IMG/VR virus record: IMGVR_UViG_3300005532_000245
Span: 1 to 49,595 of that record
Source of the DNA: a virus
Length of the DNA stretch: 49,595 nucleotides
Strand: one strand, 5' to 3'
This document shows, piece by piece, positions 1-7,452 of this stretch (position 1 is the stretch's first letter; the number at the start of each line of letters is the position of its first letter). Made by a program: the position numbers and the translations under genes. Under the pieces are notes generated by a model. It searched no databases, had not been told where the DNA came from, and saw only the letters and a program-made list of their open reading frames with translations.

Positions 1-174
1 ATGACAGAGTACATTCTTTCCGGCAATGGCAGTGTGTTTCGTCGCATCGTTCGCTCTCAGCGCCTATTCAAAGGCGTGCGTGTCGGGGCAATCCATGATA
101 AAGGCTATCTCGTCATGGTTCGCCTTGATGGTGGCCTCTGGACGCCCATCCACGTTATTCGCAAATTGTCCTAG
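1..174 (+). CDS. hypothetical protein, 57 aa
   Basis: The frame opens with ATG at the first base of the window and ends at TAG, giving a basic 57-residue protein (starts MTEYILSGNG). No ribosome binding site can be judged because upstream sequence is missing. It is the first of a run of small co-directional genes leading to the Bet recombinase, so it is probably an early phage gene. No family recognised and no membrane segment seen. Confidence 0.55.
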   Translation: MTEYILSGNGSVFRRIVRSQRLFKGVRVGAIHDKGYLVMVRLDGGLWTPIHVIRKLS

Positions 175-255
175 TAGTCGAGTAGCCTGCCAACTACATC
201 CAGAGGCGCGCCGACAGGGTAGGTCTGGTGATGCTGGCAGGCATGGGGGCGGGAA

Positions 256-579
256 ATGTACAAGGAGACATGGATTGAAAGCCAGTGGGGAAGCGAAAGC
301 GACCTGCTTCCCCACGTTGAGGACGACTTACGAGCGGAAGGGGTGCATGGGATGATTGAGCGATTGCGGGCGATTGGCCTGATTGAAGAATGCATCAAGG
401 ACGAGGCCAACGCGAGTTTCCCCTGGTGCGGGCGGCGTATCCTGCGCATCTTCCGCATCAATGGATCACAGTTCTACGAGGTGTTCGTACAGGGCTTGCA
501 GGTACCGGTCATTGTCGAGGTGTTTGTCGAGAATGACATTGCCGTGCAGGCCGATGAGGAGATCATTTTTCAGAGGTGA
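256..579 (+). CDS. hypothetical protein, 107 aa
   Basis: ATG is preceded at once by a purine-rich GGGGGCGGGAA tract that serves as ribosome binding site. The protein is mixed alpha/beta in character with an acidic N-terminal half (MYKETWIESQWG) and ends EEIIFQR. The next gene starts four bases after its stop, so the two are surely co-transcribed. Function not recognised; position in the early arm suggests a phage accessory role. Confidence 0.7.
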   Translation: MYKETWIESQWGSESDLLPHVEDDLRAEGVHGMIERLRAIGLIEECIKDEANASFPWCGRRILRIFRINGSQFYEVFVQGLQVPVIVEVFVENDIAVQADEEIIFQR

Positions 580-582
580 TCT

Positions 583-813
583 ATGCAAATTCTTGAGGTA
601 GTTTTCGGGCGCGTGAACATCAAGGATGATTCCGGCTTTCACAGCCACGTCGTCCTGCAAGGCGATGGACGACTGAAATGCCGCTCGTCGCGCTGCAAGG
701 CGCGCAACCATTTCACGTGCGAGCATGTGGCGTTCGTCCAGTCTCAAAAGGTGGTCTTCCCTGAGTTGCCGCCACTCAGGGAAGAGGATTTGGCGGCGCT
801 GATCGATGAGTAG
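583..813 (+). CDS. small SWIM-like zinc-binding protein, 76 aa
   Basis: A 76-residue protein with the cysteine/histidine pattern CRSSRC followed by CEH at about residues 32-48. This resembles the SWIM zinc finger (CxC...CxH), although the first spacing here is C-x4-C. SWIM domains bind DNA or proteins; nothing more can be assigned. The gene is tightly packed between neighbours (4 bases after the previous stop, 14 before the next start). Confidence 0.7.
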   Translation: MQILEVVFGRVNIKDDSGFHSHVVLQGDGRLKCRSSRCKARNHFTCEHVAFVQSQKVVFPELPPLREEDLAALIDE

Positions 814-827
814 GAAGGAAGGAAGTC

Positions 828-1037
828 ATGGAGAAAGAGTTTCCCGTTTCTGTGTTCCCGCCGGTCATCCCCTACGAGGAGGGGGACGAGCTGCTCCACA
901 CGGCGGAGAACGGCTATCAGTGTTCCGACCCGACGTGTCCCTGCAATGCGCCAGAGGGCCGGATAGCGCGGCTCATCGAGGAGTCCGTGCGCGCAGAATT
1001 TCGGCGCACGGATACGAGCGGGCTGTCGTTGTTGTAG
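828..1037 (+). CDS. hypothetical protein with CxxxxCPC motif, 69 aa
   Basis: ATG follows an AGGAAGGAAGGAAG ribosome binding tract. The 69-aa product has a central CSDPTCPC cluster (about residues 32-39) that could hold a metal, and an acidic N-terminal half. It shares operon position with the SWIM-like gene before it. No family recognised. Confidence 0.65.
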   Translation: MEKEFPVSVFPPVIPYEEGDELLHTAENGYQCSDPTCPCNAPEGRIARLIEESVRAEFRRTDTSGLSLL

Positions 1038-1053
1038 AAGAGAGGAGAAAATC

Positions 1054-1281
1054 ATGGAACAATCCACTATCAAGCGCTTGCAAGGTGAGGCGCAACAAGC
1101 CTATGACCGTTTGCCGTCAGAAGACGCTGGCCCCTACCTGCAGGCGGTCATGCAGGCTGAAATCGCGCTGCAACTGGCGCGCCAGAGCGAACTGTTGGAA
1201 ACGCAGAACAATATCTTGTATGGCATTCTTACCATGCTGCAATCTCTGGAGGAGTGCAGTATCATGACGCAAAGGAAGTAG
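1054..1281 (+). CDS. hypothetical helical protein, 75 aa
   Basis: Start ATG lies after AGAAGAGAGGAGAAAATC. The product is predicted by eye to be nearly all helix, rich in Gln, Leu and Glu ([15 protein letters not shown]), without cysteine clusters or membrane segments. A stable hairpin follows its stop and may limit read-through into the bet gene. Function unknown. Confidence 0.65.
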   Translation: MEQSTIKRLQGEAQQAYDRLPSEDAGPYLQAVMQAEIALQLARQSELLETQNNILYGILTMLQSLEECSIMTQRK

Positions 1282-1289
1282 CGCATTGT

Positions 1290-1321
1290 GGATGAGCGGC
1301 GCGTGCGATTGCCGCTCATCC
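1290..1321 (+). terminator. hairpin in the leader of bet (possible attenuator)
   Basis: GGATGAGCGGC (1290-1300) pairs perfectly with GCCGCTCATCC (1311-1321) across a 10-base loop. Only a weak U-run (GTTCTT) follows, so this could be a leaky terminator or a processing hairpin between the preceding small gene and bet, whose start is 25 bases downstream. Confidence 0.45.
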
Positions 1322-1345
1322 GTTCTTACAGTCGAGGTGAAAAGC

Positions 1346-2152
1346 ATGACACAATCGTTAATTTCTTTCTCGGATGAGCAACTGGCGCTTATCCGAAACA
1401 CCGTTGCCAAAGGCACGACACCCGACCAGTTCCGTCTCTTCATTGAGGTCTGCCGCTATCATGGCCTCAACCCGTTTGCGCGGCAAATCTACGCCGTTGT
1501 GCGCAGTGGGCAAATGGTCATTCAGACCAGCATCGACGGCTACCGGTTGCTGGCAGAGCGATCTGGCAAATATGCCGGGCAAATCGGCCCGCAATGGTGC
1601 GGAGAGGACGGGCAATGGGTTGATGTGTGGCTCAAGGATAGCCCGCCCGCCGCTGCGCGTATTGGGGTACTGCGTACCGGCTTTCGAGAGCCGGTCTGGG
1701 GCGTGGCGAAATTCAAGAGTTACGTCCAGACGAGCAGCCCGCTCTGGGGCAAGATGCCCGATGTCATGCTGGCGAAATGCGCTGAGTCGCTTGCGCTGCG
1801 CAAGGCATTTCCCGCCGAAATGAGCGGGATTTACACGAAAGAGGAAATGGAACAGGCCGACGAGCCACTTCCGCTCGTTGAGGCGCTGCCCGCGCAGGTG
1901 GTCGAGTCTACAACAGTGGAAGCAAAGCCAGAGCCAGTAGAACCGTCGCCTGTCACCGACTTACGCGACGCTGCCTCCCCCACCGAGCAGCAACTTGCCA
2001 CAATCAAGCGCCTGTGTGAGCAGACGAACACGAAGCTTGCCGGAGCGCCCGAAACATTTGGCGCGGCGGCAAAGATGATTAAGAATCTCTCTCAAATCTT
2101 GCAGGAGAGTCGTCGCCGTGAAGTTGCGAAAGCGCAGCAGAAAGCGTCATAG
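1346..2152 (+). CDS. bet: phage recombination protein Bet/RecT family annealase
   Basis: A 268-aa single-strand annealing protein of the Red-beta/RecT superfamily. Its hallmarks are an N-terminal [14 protein letters not shown] segment, the core [11 protein letters not shown]...[15 protein letters not shown], and WGVAKFKSY...[19 protein letters not shown] at about residues 110-165, with a low-complexity linker and a helical C-terminal tail. These proteins anneal complementary ssDNA during phage recombination and replication. The start at 1346 is chosen over an in-frame ATG at 1286 because GAGGTGAA sits just ahead of it and the extra N-terminus matches nothing in the family. A 5'-3' exonuclease partner is not in the window; it may lie to the left. 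Confidence 0.9.
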   Translation: MTQSLISFSDEQLALIRNTVAKGTTPDQFRLFIEVCRYHGLNPFARQIYAVVRSGQMVIQTSIDGYRLLAERSGKYAGQIGPQWCGEDGQWVDVWLKDSPPAAARIGVLRTGFREPVWGVAKFKSYVQTSSPLWGKMPDVMLAKCAESLALRKAFPAEMSGIYTKEEMEQADEPLPLVEALPAQVVESTTVEAKPEPVEPSPVTDLRDAASPTEQQLATIKRLCEQTNTKLAGAPETFGAAAKMIKNLSQILQESRRREVAKAQQKAS

Positions 2153-2162
2153 TCGAACGTGA

Positions 2163-2185
2163 GAGAGCAGATCGCACCTGCTCTC
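2163..2185 (+). promoter_or_regulatory. hairpin upstream of HAD-phosphatase start
   Basis: GAGAGCAG (2163-2170) pairs with CTGCTCTC (2178-2185) across a 7-base loop, 15 bases before the ATG at 2201. It may stabilise or process the intergenic mRNA or tune translation; no U-run follows, so it is not an obvious terminator. Confidence 0.35.
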
Positions 2186-2200
2186 AGAAAGGAAAATCTC

Positions 2201-2770
2201 ATGAGCAACAAACTTGCTATCATCGATATCGACAATGTTATTGCCAATCCGGCGGCGCGCTTTGCCCGTGCGGAAGAGGAGAAACAGGAGTACCTCAACG
2301 ACCCTGATTCGTTTTCCGACCCTCGGACAGCAACGGATGTGTACTGGCGCACGGCCTTTGACCCTGAACTGGTGGCGCTGGATACATTGATTGAAGGCGC
2401 GAATGAGGCGCTGAATCGTCTCTACGGGGACGGCTATGACATCTATCTGCTCAGCAGCCGTCCTGAAGCCATGCGAGAGGCGACCCTCGCATGGCTGGAC
2501 GCGCAGCATATCCGGCGCTACTGGTATGATGACCGGCTCGTTTTGAAGCCCGCCGCCGCGCAATACACCAAAACGGTCGTCTGGAAAGCGAGCGTCATTC
2601 ATATGCTCGCTGCCATGCAGGAAGCCGAGGAAGTGCTGGTGATCGATGATGAGCAGGCCATCATCGATGAGGTCATGCGCTTTGCCGATAGCGTGCCGTA
2701 TTCCATCAAGTGCTATCGGAGTTTGAGGATGGAAGAAGAGGCGGGGTCAAATGATGGCAAACCCTTCTGA
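2201..2770 (+). CDS. HAD-superfamily phosphatase, PNKP 3'-phosphatase-like
   Basis: A 189-aa protein with HAD motif I IDIDN at residues 8-12, motif II LLSSR at about 84-88 and a C-terminal VIDDEQ acidic motif. The segment running from the arginine of motif II through TLAWL to LKP and a conserved lysine resembles the phosphatase half of T4 polynucleotide kinase-phosphatase, so a nucleic acid 3'-phosphatase or nucleotidase role is plausible. The start at 2201 follows AAAGGAAAA; an upstream in-frame ATG at 2159 lies inside the hairpin and lacks a binding site. The following gene overlaps its 3' end by 20 bases. Confidence 0.75.
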   Translation: MSNKLAIIDIDNVIANPAARFARAEEEKQEYLNDPDSFSDPRTATDVYWRTAFDPELVALDTLIEGANEALNRLYGDGYDIYLLSSRPEAMREATLAWLDAQHIRRYWYDDRLVLKPAAAQYTKTVVWKASVIHMLAAMQEAEEVLVIDDEQAIIDEVMRFADSVPYSIKCYRSLRMEEEAGSNDGKPF

Positions 2771-3035
2771 GAATGAGCTTCGGCTTGCCGCCATCGTCGC
2801 CTACACGAATCGGCAAGAGTCCTGGGCGCGTGATATGCGCCTGCGCATCTACGCTGATCTGGTAGTGCGCTTCGGCAAAGAACACCGCGCTACGATCATT
2901 GCTGCTTGCAATCAGTACAGGCAGTGGTATCAGTGGACGCTGGAAAAGAGCGGGACGAAAGCGGCGGTGATCGAGGCGATAGAACAGGCGCTGGCAAAGC
3001 AGGCTCAAGAAATGGAGAGTAGGGTCGATACGTAA
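2751..3035 (+). CDS. hypothetical protein, 94 aa
   Basis: A basic, helical 94-residue protein starting MMANPSENELRLAA, overlapping the end of the HAD gene in another frame, which implies coupled translation. It contains WARDMRLRIYADL and RQWYQWTLEKSG segments with several aromatic residues. No family recognised. The next gene begins eight bases after its stop. Confidence 0.65.
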   Translation: MMANPSENELRLAAIVAYTNRQESWARDMRLRIYADLVVRFGKEHRATIIAACNQYRQWYQWTLEKSGTKAAVIEAIEQALAKQAQEMESRVDT

Positions 3036-3042
3036 AGAGGGA

Positions 3043-3186
3043 GTGACGTTTTCCGTTGATGCCGCTCTCCGTGTCAACGCCGAGGTAGAGCGGCGCATCA
3101 CCGCGCTCTTGCAGCAGATTGCCAGGGGCTGCGAGTTGTGGGAAGTCGTGGCGGCGTTGACCGAGATACTAGAGGAGGTGCTATGA
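3043..3186 (+). CDS. hypothetical small protein, 47 aa (GTG start)
   Basis: GTG start at 3043 preceded by AAGAGGGA. The 47-aa product (starts MTFSVDAALR) is one amphipathic helix ending EILEEVL. Its TGA stop overlaps the ATG of the next gene (CTATGA), the coupling pattern used repeatedly in this element, which supports it being translated despite its size. Confidence 0.55.
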   Translation: MTFSVDAALRVNAEVERRITALLQQIARGCELWEVVAALTEILEEVL

Positions 3187-3311
3187 GCCTCTCAATCGGC
3201 CTTGCTCTCCTCATCGCCTTTCTGCTCGGTATGGGCATCGGGCGCACGATGGGCGAATCGGTGGCGTGGGAGAGGATGGAGGAAAGAGAAGATGATGAGC
3301 GAACAACTTGA
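3183..3311 (+). CDS. small single-span membrane protein, 42 aa
   Basis: A 42-aa product with an N-terminal hydrophobic stretch LSIGLALLIAFLLGMGIG followed by a charged acidic tail (MEEREDDERTT), the shape of a one-span membrane peptide. It overlaps the stop of the previous gene and the start of the next. The role is unknown; small membrane peptides in early phage operons are often host-interaction factors. Confidence 0.55.
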   Translation: MSLSIGLALLIAFLLGMGIGRTMGESVAWERMEEREDDERTT

Positions 3312-3588
3312 TCTGTTTGGAGAGCCGATTGTGGAAGTTCCCCCGCAAGTTCCACAAAAGCCAGAACGCGGCATCAACCCGTGCCTTGCCCTCTACGGCC
3401 CCGGCCCGCAAGGGCAAACCTGTAAAGGCTGTATCCACCTGCGCTATCTGACATCGGCTAACCCGAATGCGCGGCATTGGAAATGCGATCTCAGAAAAGT
3501 GACACACGGCGCGGCAACTGACCACAAAGTACGTTGGCCTGCCTGTGGAAGATACGAGCGGCGCACTGAGGAGTATCACGGCAGCTAA
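3292..3588 (+). CDS. Cys-rich protein with sliding-clamp-binding-like N-terminus, 98 aa
   Basis: Start ATG 3292 (a second ATG follows at once) lies after GAGGAAAGAGAAG. The protein begins MMSEQLDLFGE: QLDLF fits the consensus pentapeptide QL(S/D)LF that docks on the bacterial beta sliding clamp. Further on it has TCKGCIHL, KCDLR and PACGRY at about residues 45-85, a probable zinc site. This suggests a clamp- or replication-associated phage protein, by motif only. It is the last gene before a strong terminator. Confidence 0.7.
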   Translation: MMSEQLDLFGEPIVEVPPQVPQKPERGINPCLALYGPGPQGQTCKGCIHLRYLTSANPNARHWKCDLRKVTHGAATDHKVRWPACGRYERRTEEYHGS

Positions 3589-3608
3589 TCCATTTTGCGA
3601 GTCGGTTG

Positions 3609-3645
3609 AAAGAGGAAGGTCATTCGCAACCTTCCTCTTTTTGTG
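3609..3645 (+). terminator. intrinsic terminator of the forward early operon
   Basis: AAAGAGGAAGGT (3609-3620) pairs over 12 bp with ACCTTCCTCTTT (3629-3640), with an 8-base loop and a downstream TTGTGTT. It ends the run of forward genes that starts at the left edge. Confidence 0.85.
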
Positions 3646-3883
3646 TTGCATCAATGCTCGTATATGTACCGGATAGACGGGTAGAAATAGATAATAGATG
3701 CAATTGCCGAAGTTCCGATATTTTAAGCATATCAGCACTTCGGGGTATCATACCTGCCAATTCCTGACAGGACGTTTGCGCAACCTCTTTGCTGTCTGTC
3801 AATGATGTAAACGCTGATTTTATATTCCCCTGATTCGCTCGTCTCTTCTGTAGAGTAGGAAAGTGGAGCGCGTTTGTGTAGGA
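3646..3883. other. non-coding stretch with a hairpin
   Basis: No credible gene on either strand; the long reverse frame over 3732-4214 is a shadow of the tRNA-like and terminator sequences. A hairpin CCGAAGT (3707-3713) / ACTTCGG (3737-3743) encloses an inner GATA/TATC pairing. It could be the 3' end of a transcript arriving from either side or a protein-binding site. Confidence 0.5.
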
Positions 3884-3892
3884 TGTTATACT
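3884..3892 (+). promoter_or_regulatory. extended -10 promoter ahead of the tRNA-like element
   Basis: TGTTATACT at 3884-3892 is an extended -10 site (TGnTATACT) followed by G, so it shares TATACTG with the late promoter sites of this element. No good -35 is seen. It lies about 80 bases upstream of the tRNA-like element in the right orientation. Confidence 0.45.
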
Positions 3893-3973
3893 GGAAATGT
3901 CGGTACATGACACCGCTCAGAAGGTGAGTGCGCATAGACCTGAAGCTCCGTGCAATGCGGACGCCTGAGCAAG

Positions 3974-4066
3974 CCGCCCGTGGCTCAGTAGTAGAGCGCC
4001 TAGGCCATCCCTGTAGAGGGCAGTTACCGCTGGAGGAAGTCGCGGGTGCAAATCCCGCCGGGCGGT
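3974..4066 (+). tRNA. tRNA-like element, possibly degenerate or unusual (GTA anticodon?)
   Basis: A 7-bp acceptor stem CCGCCCG (3974-3980) / CGGGCGG (4059-4065), a D-arm GCTC-AGTAGTA-GAGC (3983-3997) and a perfect T-arm GCGGG-TGCAAAT-CCCGC (4042-4058) are all correctly spaced. The middle does not fold into a standard anticodon arm. CTGTAGA at 4011-4017 looks like a tRNA-Tyr loop (GTA), but its flanking stem is only partly paired. The total of 93 nt is class II size. CCA is not encoded. It may be a decayed phage tRNA, a tRNA mimic, or a tRNA with an unusual variable region. Confidence 0.45.
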
Positions 4067-4110
4067 TTGACAACCGTAAGCCCGCCGTGGGCATACCAAT
4101 ACGAGGGCCG

Positions 4111-4141
4111 GGAAAAGGCGTAGGTTCAACACCTACGCCTT
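4111..4141 (-). terminator. terminator of the leftward late operon
   Basis: On the reverse strand AAGGCGTAGGT (4141-4131) pairs with ACCTACGCCTT (4125-4115) across a 5-base loop and is followed by TTTTCC. The stop codon of the glycosyltransferase gene lies inside the stem. Confidence 0.8.
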
Positions 4142-4855
4142 GACTGTCTCTAATGAGCGGTAGAAAGCAATCTCTTCTGCTGACAGGTACTCCTCTACCG
4201 GCCTCTGTTCCCACTCAGGCGGCTCTATCCCGCCCGGCTCGCGACTCACATTCTCCGCGTGTCGCACACAGATGTATGCCGTCTCATCTCGCACCTGAGC
4301 GAGCGTTTGGCCACGCGCAAGCTGTGCCTGAAGAAATGCCGCGTCCTCACCTCTACTTGTATCCTCAAATGGTACAGCTTCCCACAACTCGCGCCGGAAC
4401 ATCAGCGTTCCACAGCGCACGCTGTAGCCAAACAGGGCGTCATGCACCTGCTCCGAGGGCGACCAGAGGCTCATGTCTGCTGTCCTGAGCAAGAGGGACA
4501 TATAGAGGCCGGAAAGCTGCGCGCTTCCCTCTACGATGGGCATAGCCTGCACAAAAAGCCGATGCGGGCGGTAGATATCGTCATCGTCCATGAAGGCGAT
4601 GATCTCTCCATACGCTTGCCGGACGGCGATATTGCGCAGTTCTCCTATCACGAGCTGCCGCCCTGGTCGCCAGTCATGCCAGATACGATCATCCCCAAAA
4701 AGAAAGCTGACATCAGGCATTTCCTCGCTGTTATCCACGATGATGAGTTCCTTGCGCGGGTACGTGCTGGCCTTGAAATAGCGCACGGCCTGTTCCACAA
4801 AGCGCGGCCTGTTGCGCGTGGGCATGATGCAACTTATCAGGGGAAGTTCGCTCAT
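4133..4855 (-). CDS. family 2 glycosyltransferase
   Basis: A 240-aa GT-A fold enzyme: N-terminal LISCIMPTRNRPRFVEQAV and LIIVDNSEE, a nucleotide-sugar/metal motif MDDDD at about residue 92-96, and RGEDAAFL at about 170, the usual GEDxxF acceptor-side motif. It transfers a sugar from a nucleotide donor; the acceptor is unknown. As the last gene of the lysis/tail transcript it may decorate virion proteins or alter the host surface. It is translationally coupled (ATGA) to the upstream 53-aa gene. Confidence 0.85.
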   Translation of the reverse strand: MSELPLISCIMPTRNRPRFVEQAVRYFKASTYPRKELIIVDNSEEMPDVSFLFGDDRIWHDWRPGRQLVIGELRNIAVRQAYGEIIAFMDDDDIYRPHRLFVQAMPIVEGSAQLSGLYMSLLLRTADMSLWSPSEQVHDALFGYSVRCGTLMFRRELWEAVPFEDTSRGEDAAFLQAQLARGQTLAQVRDETAYICVRHAENVSREPGGIEPPEWEQRPVEEYLSAEEIAFYRSLETVKA

Positions 4856-5013
4856 ACCACCACCTGCATCTGTGTTGGCCTGCGTGTCGTCTTGAGGTGT
4901 GTCAGGCGCTGCAATGCCCGCCGCCGGGTGCGTAGCCTGCTGGCATAGAGCGCATTCTTTTCACAGCGGCGTATCCGGCGCCAGTTGAGCGGCCTGCGGC
5001 GTATCCATTTCAT
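4852..5013 (-). CDS. Arg-rich small protein, 53 aa
   Basis: ATG at 5013 to a TGA that overlaps the glycosyltransferase start. The product is very basic (starts MKWIRRRPLNWRRIRRC), lacks acidic runs and could bind nucleic acid or simply act as a leader that couples translation of the next gene. It begins directly after the holin-like gene stop. No family recognised. Confidence 0.5.
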   Translation of the reverse strand: MKWIRRRPLNWRRIRRCEKNALYASRLRTRRRALQRLTHLKTTRRPTQMQVVV

Positions 5014-5014
5014 G

Positions 5015-5491
5015 TTAGCCCCCCATGTCCGGCTCGTCCGGCGGCGCTGACACGGGCGGCTTGCGTTGTGGAAGCTGAATGGGTTTCGGCGGCTGCACGG
5101 CGTTCGTCGTCACGGTACGCCCCACCGCTGGACGCAGTTGTGTGATCTGCAAATCGGCTTTCACGATGCTAAAGACGTGCGACTTGAGGAAGGGCAAGTA
5201 GCCGCTCGTCCAGGGCTTCAGACTGTGCAGCGAGCCGCTAATGAGCAGGGAGTACGCGCCGCTAAAGGCCGTTGCCAGGGTCTGGACGTTCGTGGTGTCG
5301 GAAAGTGTGATTTGATGGGCAACTGCCATGTTTGCCAGCGCGGCAAGCACAAGGATGACCCAGGCGATTGTTCCGTTCACGGCCTCCGACCAGCCATCCT
5401 GAGAGAGTATGCCGGCTACAGACGAGCCGATTGCTGAAAGCACAACGGGGCTAGCAAGGATTGCCAGTGATTGCTGAAGAGAAGGGTTCAT
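5015..5491 (-). CDS. holin-like membrane protein, 158 aa
   Basis: Start ATG 5491 follows AACGAGGTGATT; an upstream in-frame extension to 5614 overlaps the neighbour and looks non-coding. Hydrophobic segments occur at about residues 8-28 (LAILASPVVLSAIGSS) and 38-58 (TIAWVILVLAALANMAVA), then a weaker one (GAYSLLISGSL), with a Pro-rich charged tail. The size, topology and position next to the lysin fit a holin or lysis membrane protein; there is no direct proof. Confidence 0.6.
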   Translation of the reverse strand: MNPSLQQSLAILASPVVLSAIGSSVAGILSQDGWSEAVNGTIAWVILVLAALANMAVAHQITLSDTTNVQTLATAFSGAYSLLISGSLHSLKPWTSGYLPFLKSHVFSIVKADLQITQLRPAVGRTVTTNAVQPPKPIQLPQRKPPVSAPPDEPDMGG

Positions 5492-5538
5492 AATCACCTC
5501 GTTATGGATGAGATAAATTATACAAGAATTACACAAGG

Positions 5539-5781
5539 TTATTCGTGTCGCGCGATGGCGGCATTCGCGCTCATGGTTGCCAGATTGAGCATTGCCTGCT
5601 TCCCACAGCGGCATTCACCGTCATAAAGGAGCCAGCACTCGCACACATCCTGCTCAGGCGCAGGTGTCACCGGAACAGGCGTCATCGTGGGCGCGCTCCC
5701 TCGCACAATCTCATCCCTGTGAATGGTTGCGGTCATGCGATGGAAGTACACCTTTTGTAGAGAGCGTTTGAGTGCGCGCAT
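5539..5781 (-). CDS. hypothetical Cys-containing protein, 80 aa
   Basis: Strong AAGGAGATAGCC precedes the ATG at 5781. The 80-aa product has a basic N-terminus, a Pro-rich centre (TPVPVTPAPEQD) and a CECWLLYDGECRCG cluster near residue 47-60 that could bind metal or form disulfides. It lies between lysin and holin-like genes. Function not recognised. Confidence 0.65.
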   Translation of the reverse strand: MRALKRSLQKVYFHRMTATIHRDEIVRGSAPTMTPVPVTPAPEQDVCECWLLYDGECRCGKQAMLNLATMSANAAIARHE

Positions 5782-5814
5782 GGCTATCTCCTTAATGGCG
5801 CCGTTAAAGTGTTC

Positions 5815-7422
5815 CTACCCTTTGTAGCCAAGCTGTTTCAGGACATCCAGGAATGCCTGATCTTCCTGGCTATCGGCTTGCTGCATGGCACTGATAATGG
5901 CCGTGCGTTCCGCTTCCCGCCGCGCCTTGACGGTAGAAAGCAAGGTCGTCGCCATTGTCGTGATGTCCGGTTGCGGAACAGGCCACTTTTGATCTTCTCC
6001 GTTGACGGAGAAGCGGAAATCCGCGGGCGGCGCGCTCACTTTGGGCGGCATGACCCCGAAGGCGGCGACGATCTTGCCCTGTACAATGCCCGTTCCGCCC
6101 GCCGTATCATTCCACATGACCGGCGTGGGGAAGGGCAGCGGCGGACATTGCGCAGCGGGGTCAAGAATAAGCGTCCAGGGATGATCGCTATAGCCCCCAA
6201 GTCGCACAATCGCATGAGCATGGCCCGCCGCCATGTAGGGATGCAGCGGCTTGCCGTCGGATGTAGCAAGCTTGCTACCGTCTTCAAGGAAGAGCAGCAC
6301 CGGAATACCATTCGTATTGGTCATCGCTGCCATTTCATGGCGCAGCGCGTCTACGTCGTTCAGGGCAATCACAGGCGCGAGGTCATGCGTTCCGATATGT
6401 TGAGTCGCGCACCAGGACAGGGCCTGTGCAACGGTGAGTGGCGTGGCGTTGTCGCTGGTATCAGACCCTGCGAACTGGCTGTAAATCTGGCTGGCAAGGT
6501 TGGCAAGGTTGGGCCAGCGGTTCGGGTAGGCAAAAGCGGCGAGGGCGGCTAAACACGAGGCGGCGTCCCTGGCCTCGCTCTTGCCGATTTCATAACTGCT
6601 GATATGCGGAACACCGGAGATGAGATGATAGTCAGTTTGCGTCACGGGTGGTTTTCCTCCTGTTGGCTGCGGTTTCGGCTTGACGGGCGTGGGTGCAGGT
6701 TCTGGGATAGGCACATCGCCTGCATGCCACATGGCGTTGAGCGACTTTGTAAAGGTGGGATTGGCCGTCGCCTGCTTGTATTCCCACATCCAGAGCGTCG
6801 TATGATGCCGCTCCTGCGCGGTATGCAGCACGGCGGTGGGGTCATTGCCCTGAAATTCCTTGTTGATTTCGAGGGCGGGCTGAATCTTGCCCTCTAAATT
6901 CCCGTATTGCCCCTCAACGCTGGCAAGCCACACGGTGTACTGCTGAGGCACCCACACGTCTACCACGCTCTGTAGGTTGTGGATGACGCCCTGCCAGTTC
7001 TGCTGCACGGGGTCCGCCCACGTCGTGACGGAGAGCGTCCCGCTATGGCCGTGCATGCGCCCTGCGAACTGGATTGCGCCCTCGGTGGCCCCGTTCCACT
7101 CGACTTCCATATCCGCGCAGGCCGCCCCGCACACCGCAAGCATTTCGCGCAAAATATCGCACTCCGCGTTGATCTGAGCAATGCCGAAATGGGGGCCGTA
7201 GCAGTAGGAAAAGGGGAGATAGTCGCAATGCTCAGCAAGCACGGCCTGATGCTCCGCTTTCAGGGTCGCGGCGTCACGGTACCATTTCTGAGTACCGTTG
7301 GCGCGCTTGGGGGAAATCGCATCGAATCCGAGGGCATGCGCCTCTCTGGCGGCGCTTGCGAACTGTGCAGGCGTCCATGATAGGCACTCGTTGCCGATAA
7401 ATAGTACAGAGCGGTGTGTCAT
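5815..7422 (-). CDS. two-domain lysin: TIM-barrel glycosidase-like plus C39-like peptidase
   Basis: Start ATG 7422 preceded by GGAAGGG; a TTG at 7446 is the alternative. A 535-aa protein: the N-terminal ~230 residues look like a (beta/alpha)8 barrel hydrolase (VLFIGNE, FGIAQINAE, DMEVEWNG, VWVPQQYT). A Pro-rich linker (PTPVKPKPQP) follows, then a papain/C39-like domain with SCLAALAAF (cysteine), AGHAHAIVRLGG (histidine) and ILDPAA (acid). The combination suggests cleavage of both glycan and peptide bonds of the cell wall at host lysis. Its own late-type promoter lies about 30 bases upstream, and genes for holin-like proteins flank it. Confidence 0.75.
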   Translation of the reverse strand: MTHRSVLFIGNECLSWTPAQFASAAREAHALGFDAISPKRANGTQKWYRDAATLKAEHQAVLAEHCDYLPFSYCYGPHFGIAQINAECDILREMLAVCGAACADMEVEWNGATEGAIQFAGRMHGHSGTLSVTTWADPVQQNWQGVIHNLQSVVDVWVPQQYTVWLASVEGQYGNLEGKIQPALEINKEFQGNDPTAVLHTAQERHHTTLWMWEYKQATANPTFTKSLNAMWHAGDVPIPEPAPTPVKPKPQPTGGKPPVTQTDYHLISGVPHISSYEIGKSEARDAASCLAALAAFAYPNRWPNLANLASQIYSQFAGSDTSDNATPLTVAQALSWCATQHIGTHDLAPVIALNDVDALRHEMAAMTNTNGIPVLLFLEDGSKLATSDGKPLHPYMAAGHAHAIVRLGGYSDHPWTLILDPAAQCPPLPFPTPVMWNDTAGGTGIVQGKIVAAFGVMPPKVSAPPADFRFSVNGEDQKWPVPQPDITTMATTLLSTVKARREAERTAIISAMQQADSQEDQAFLDVLKQLGYKG

Positions 7423-7452
7423 ACCCTTCCAACCCTTCCTCCTCAACTTCTC

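Noticed and set aside
3732-4214. 160-codon reverse frame across the tRNA-like element
   Set aside because: Overlaps the tRNA-like fold and terminator and has no ribosome site.
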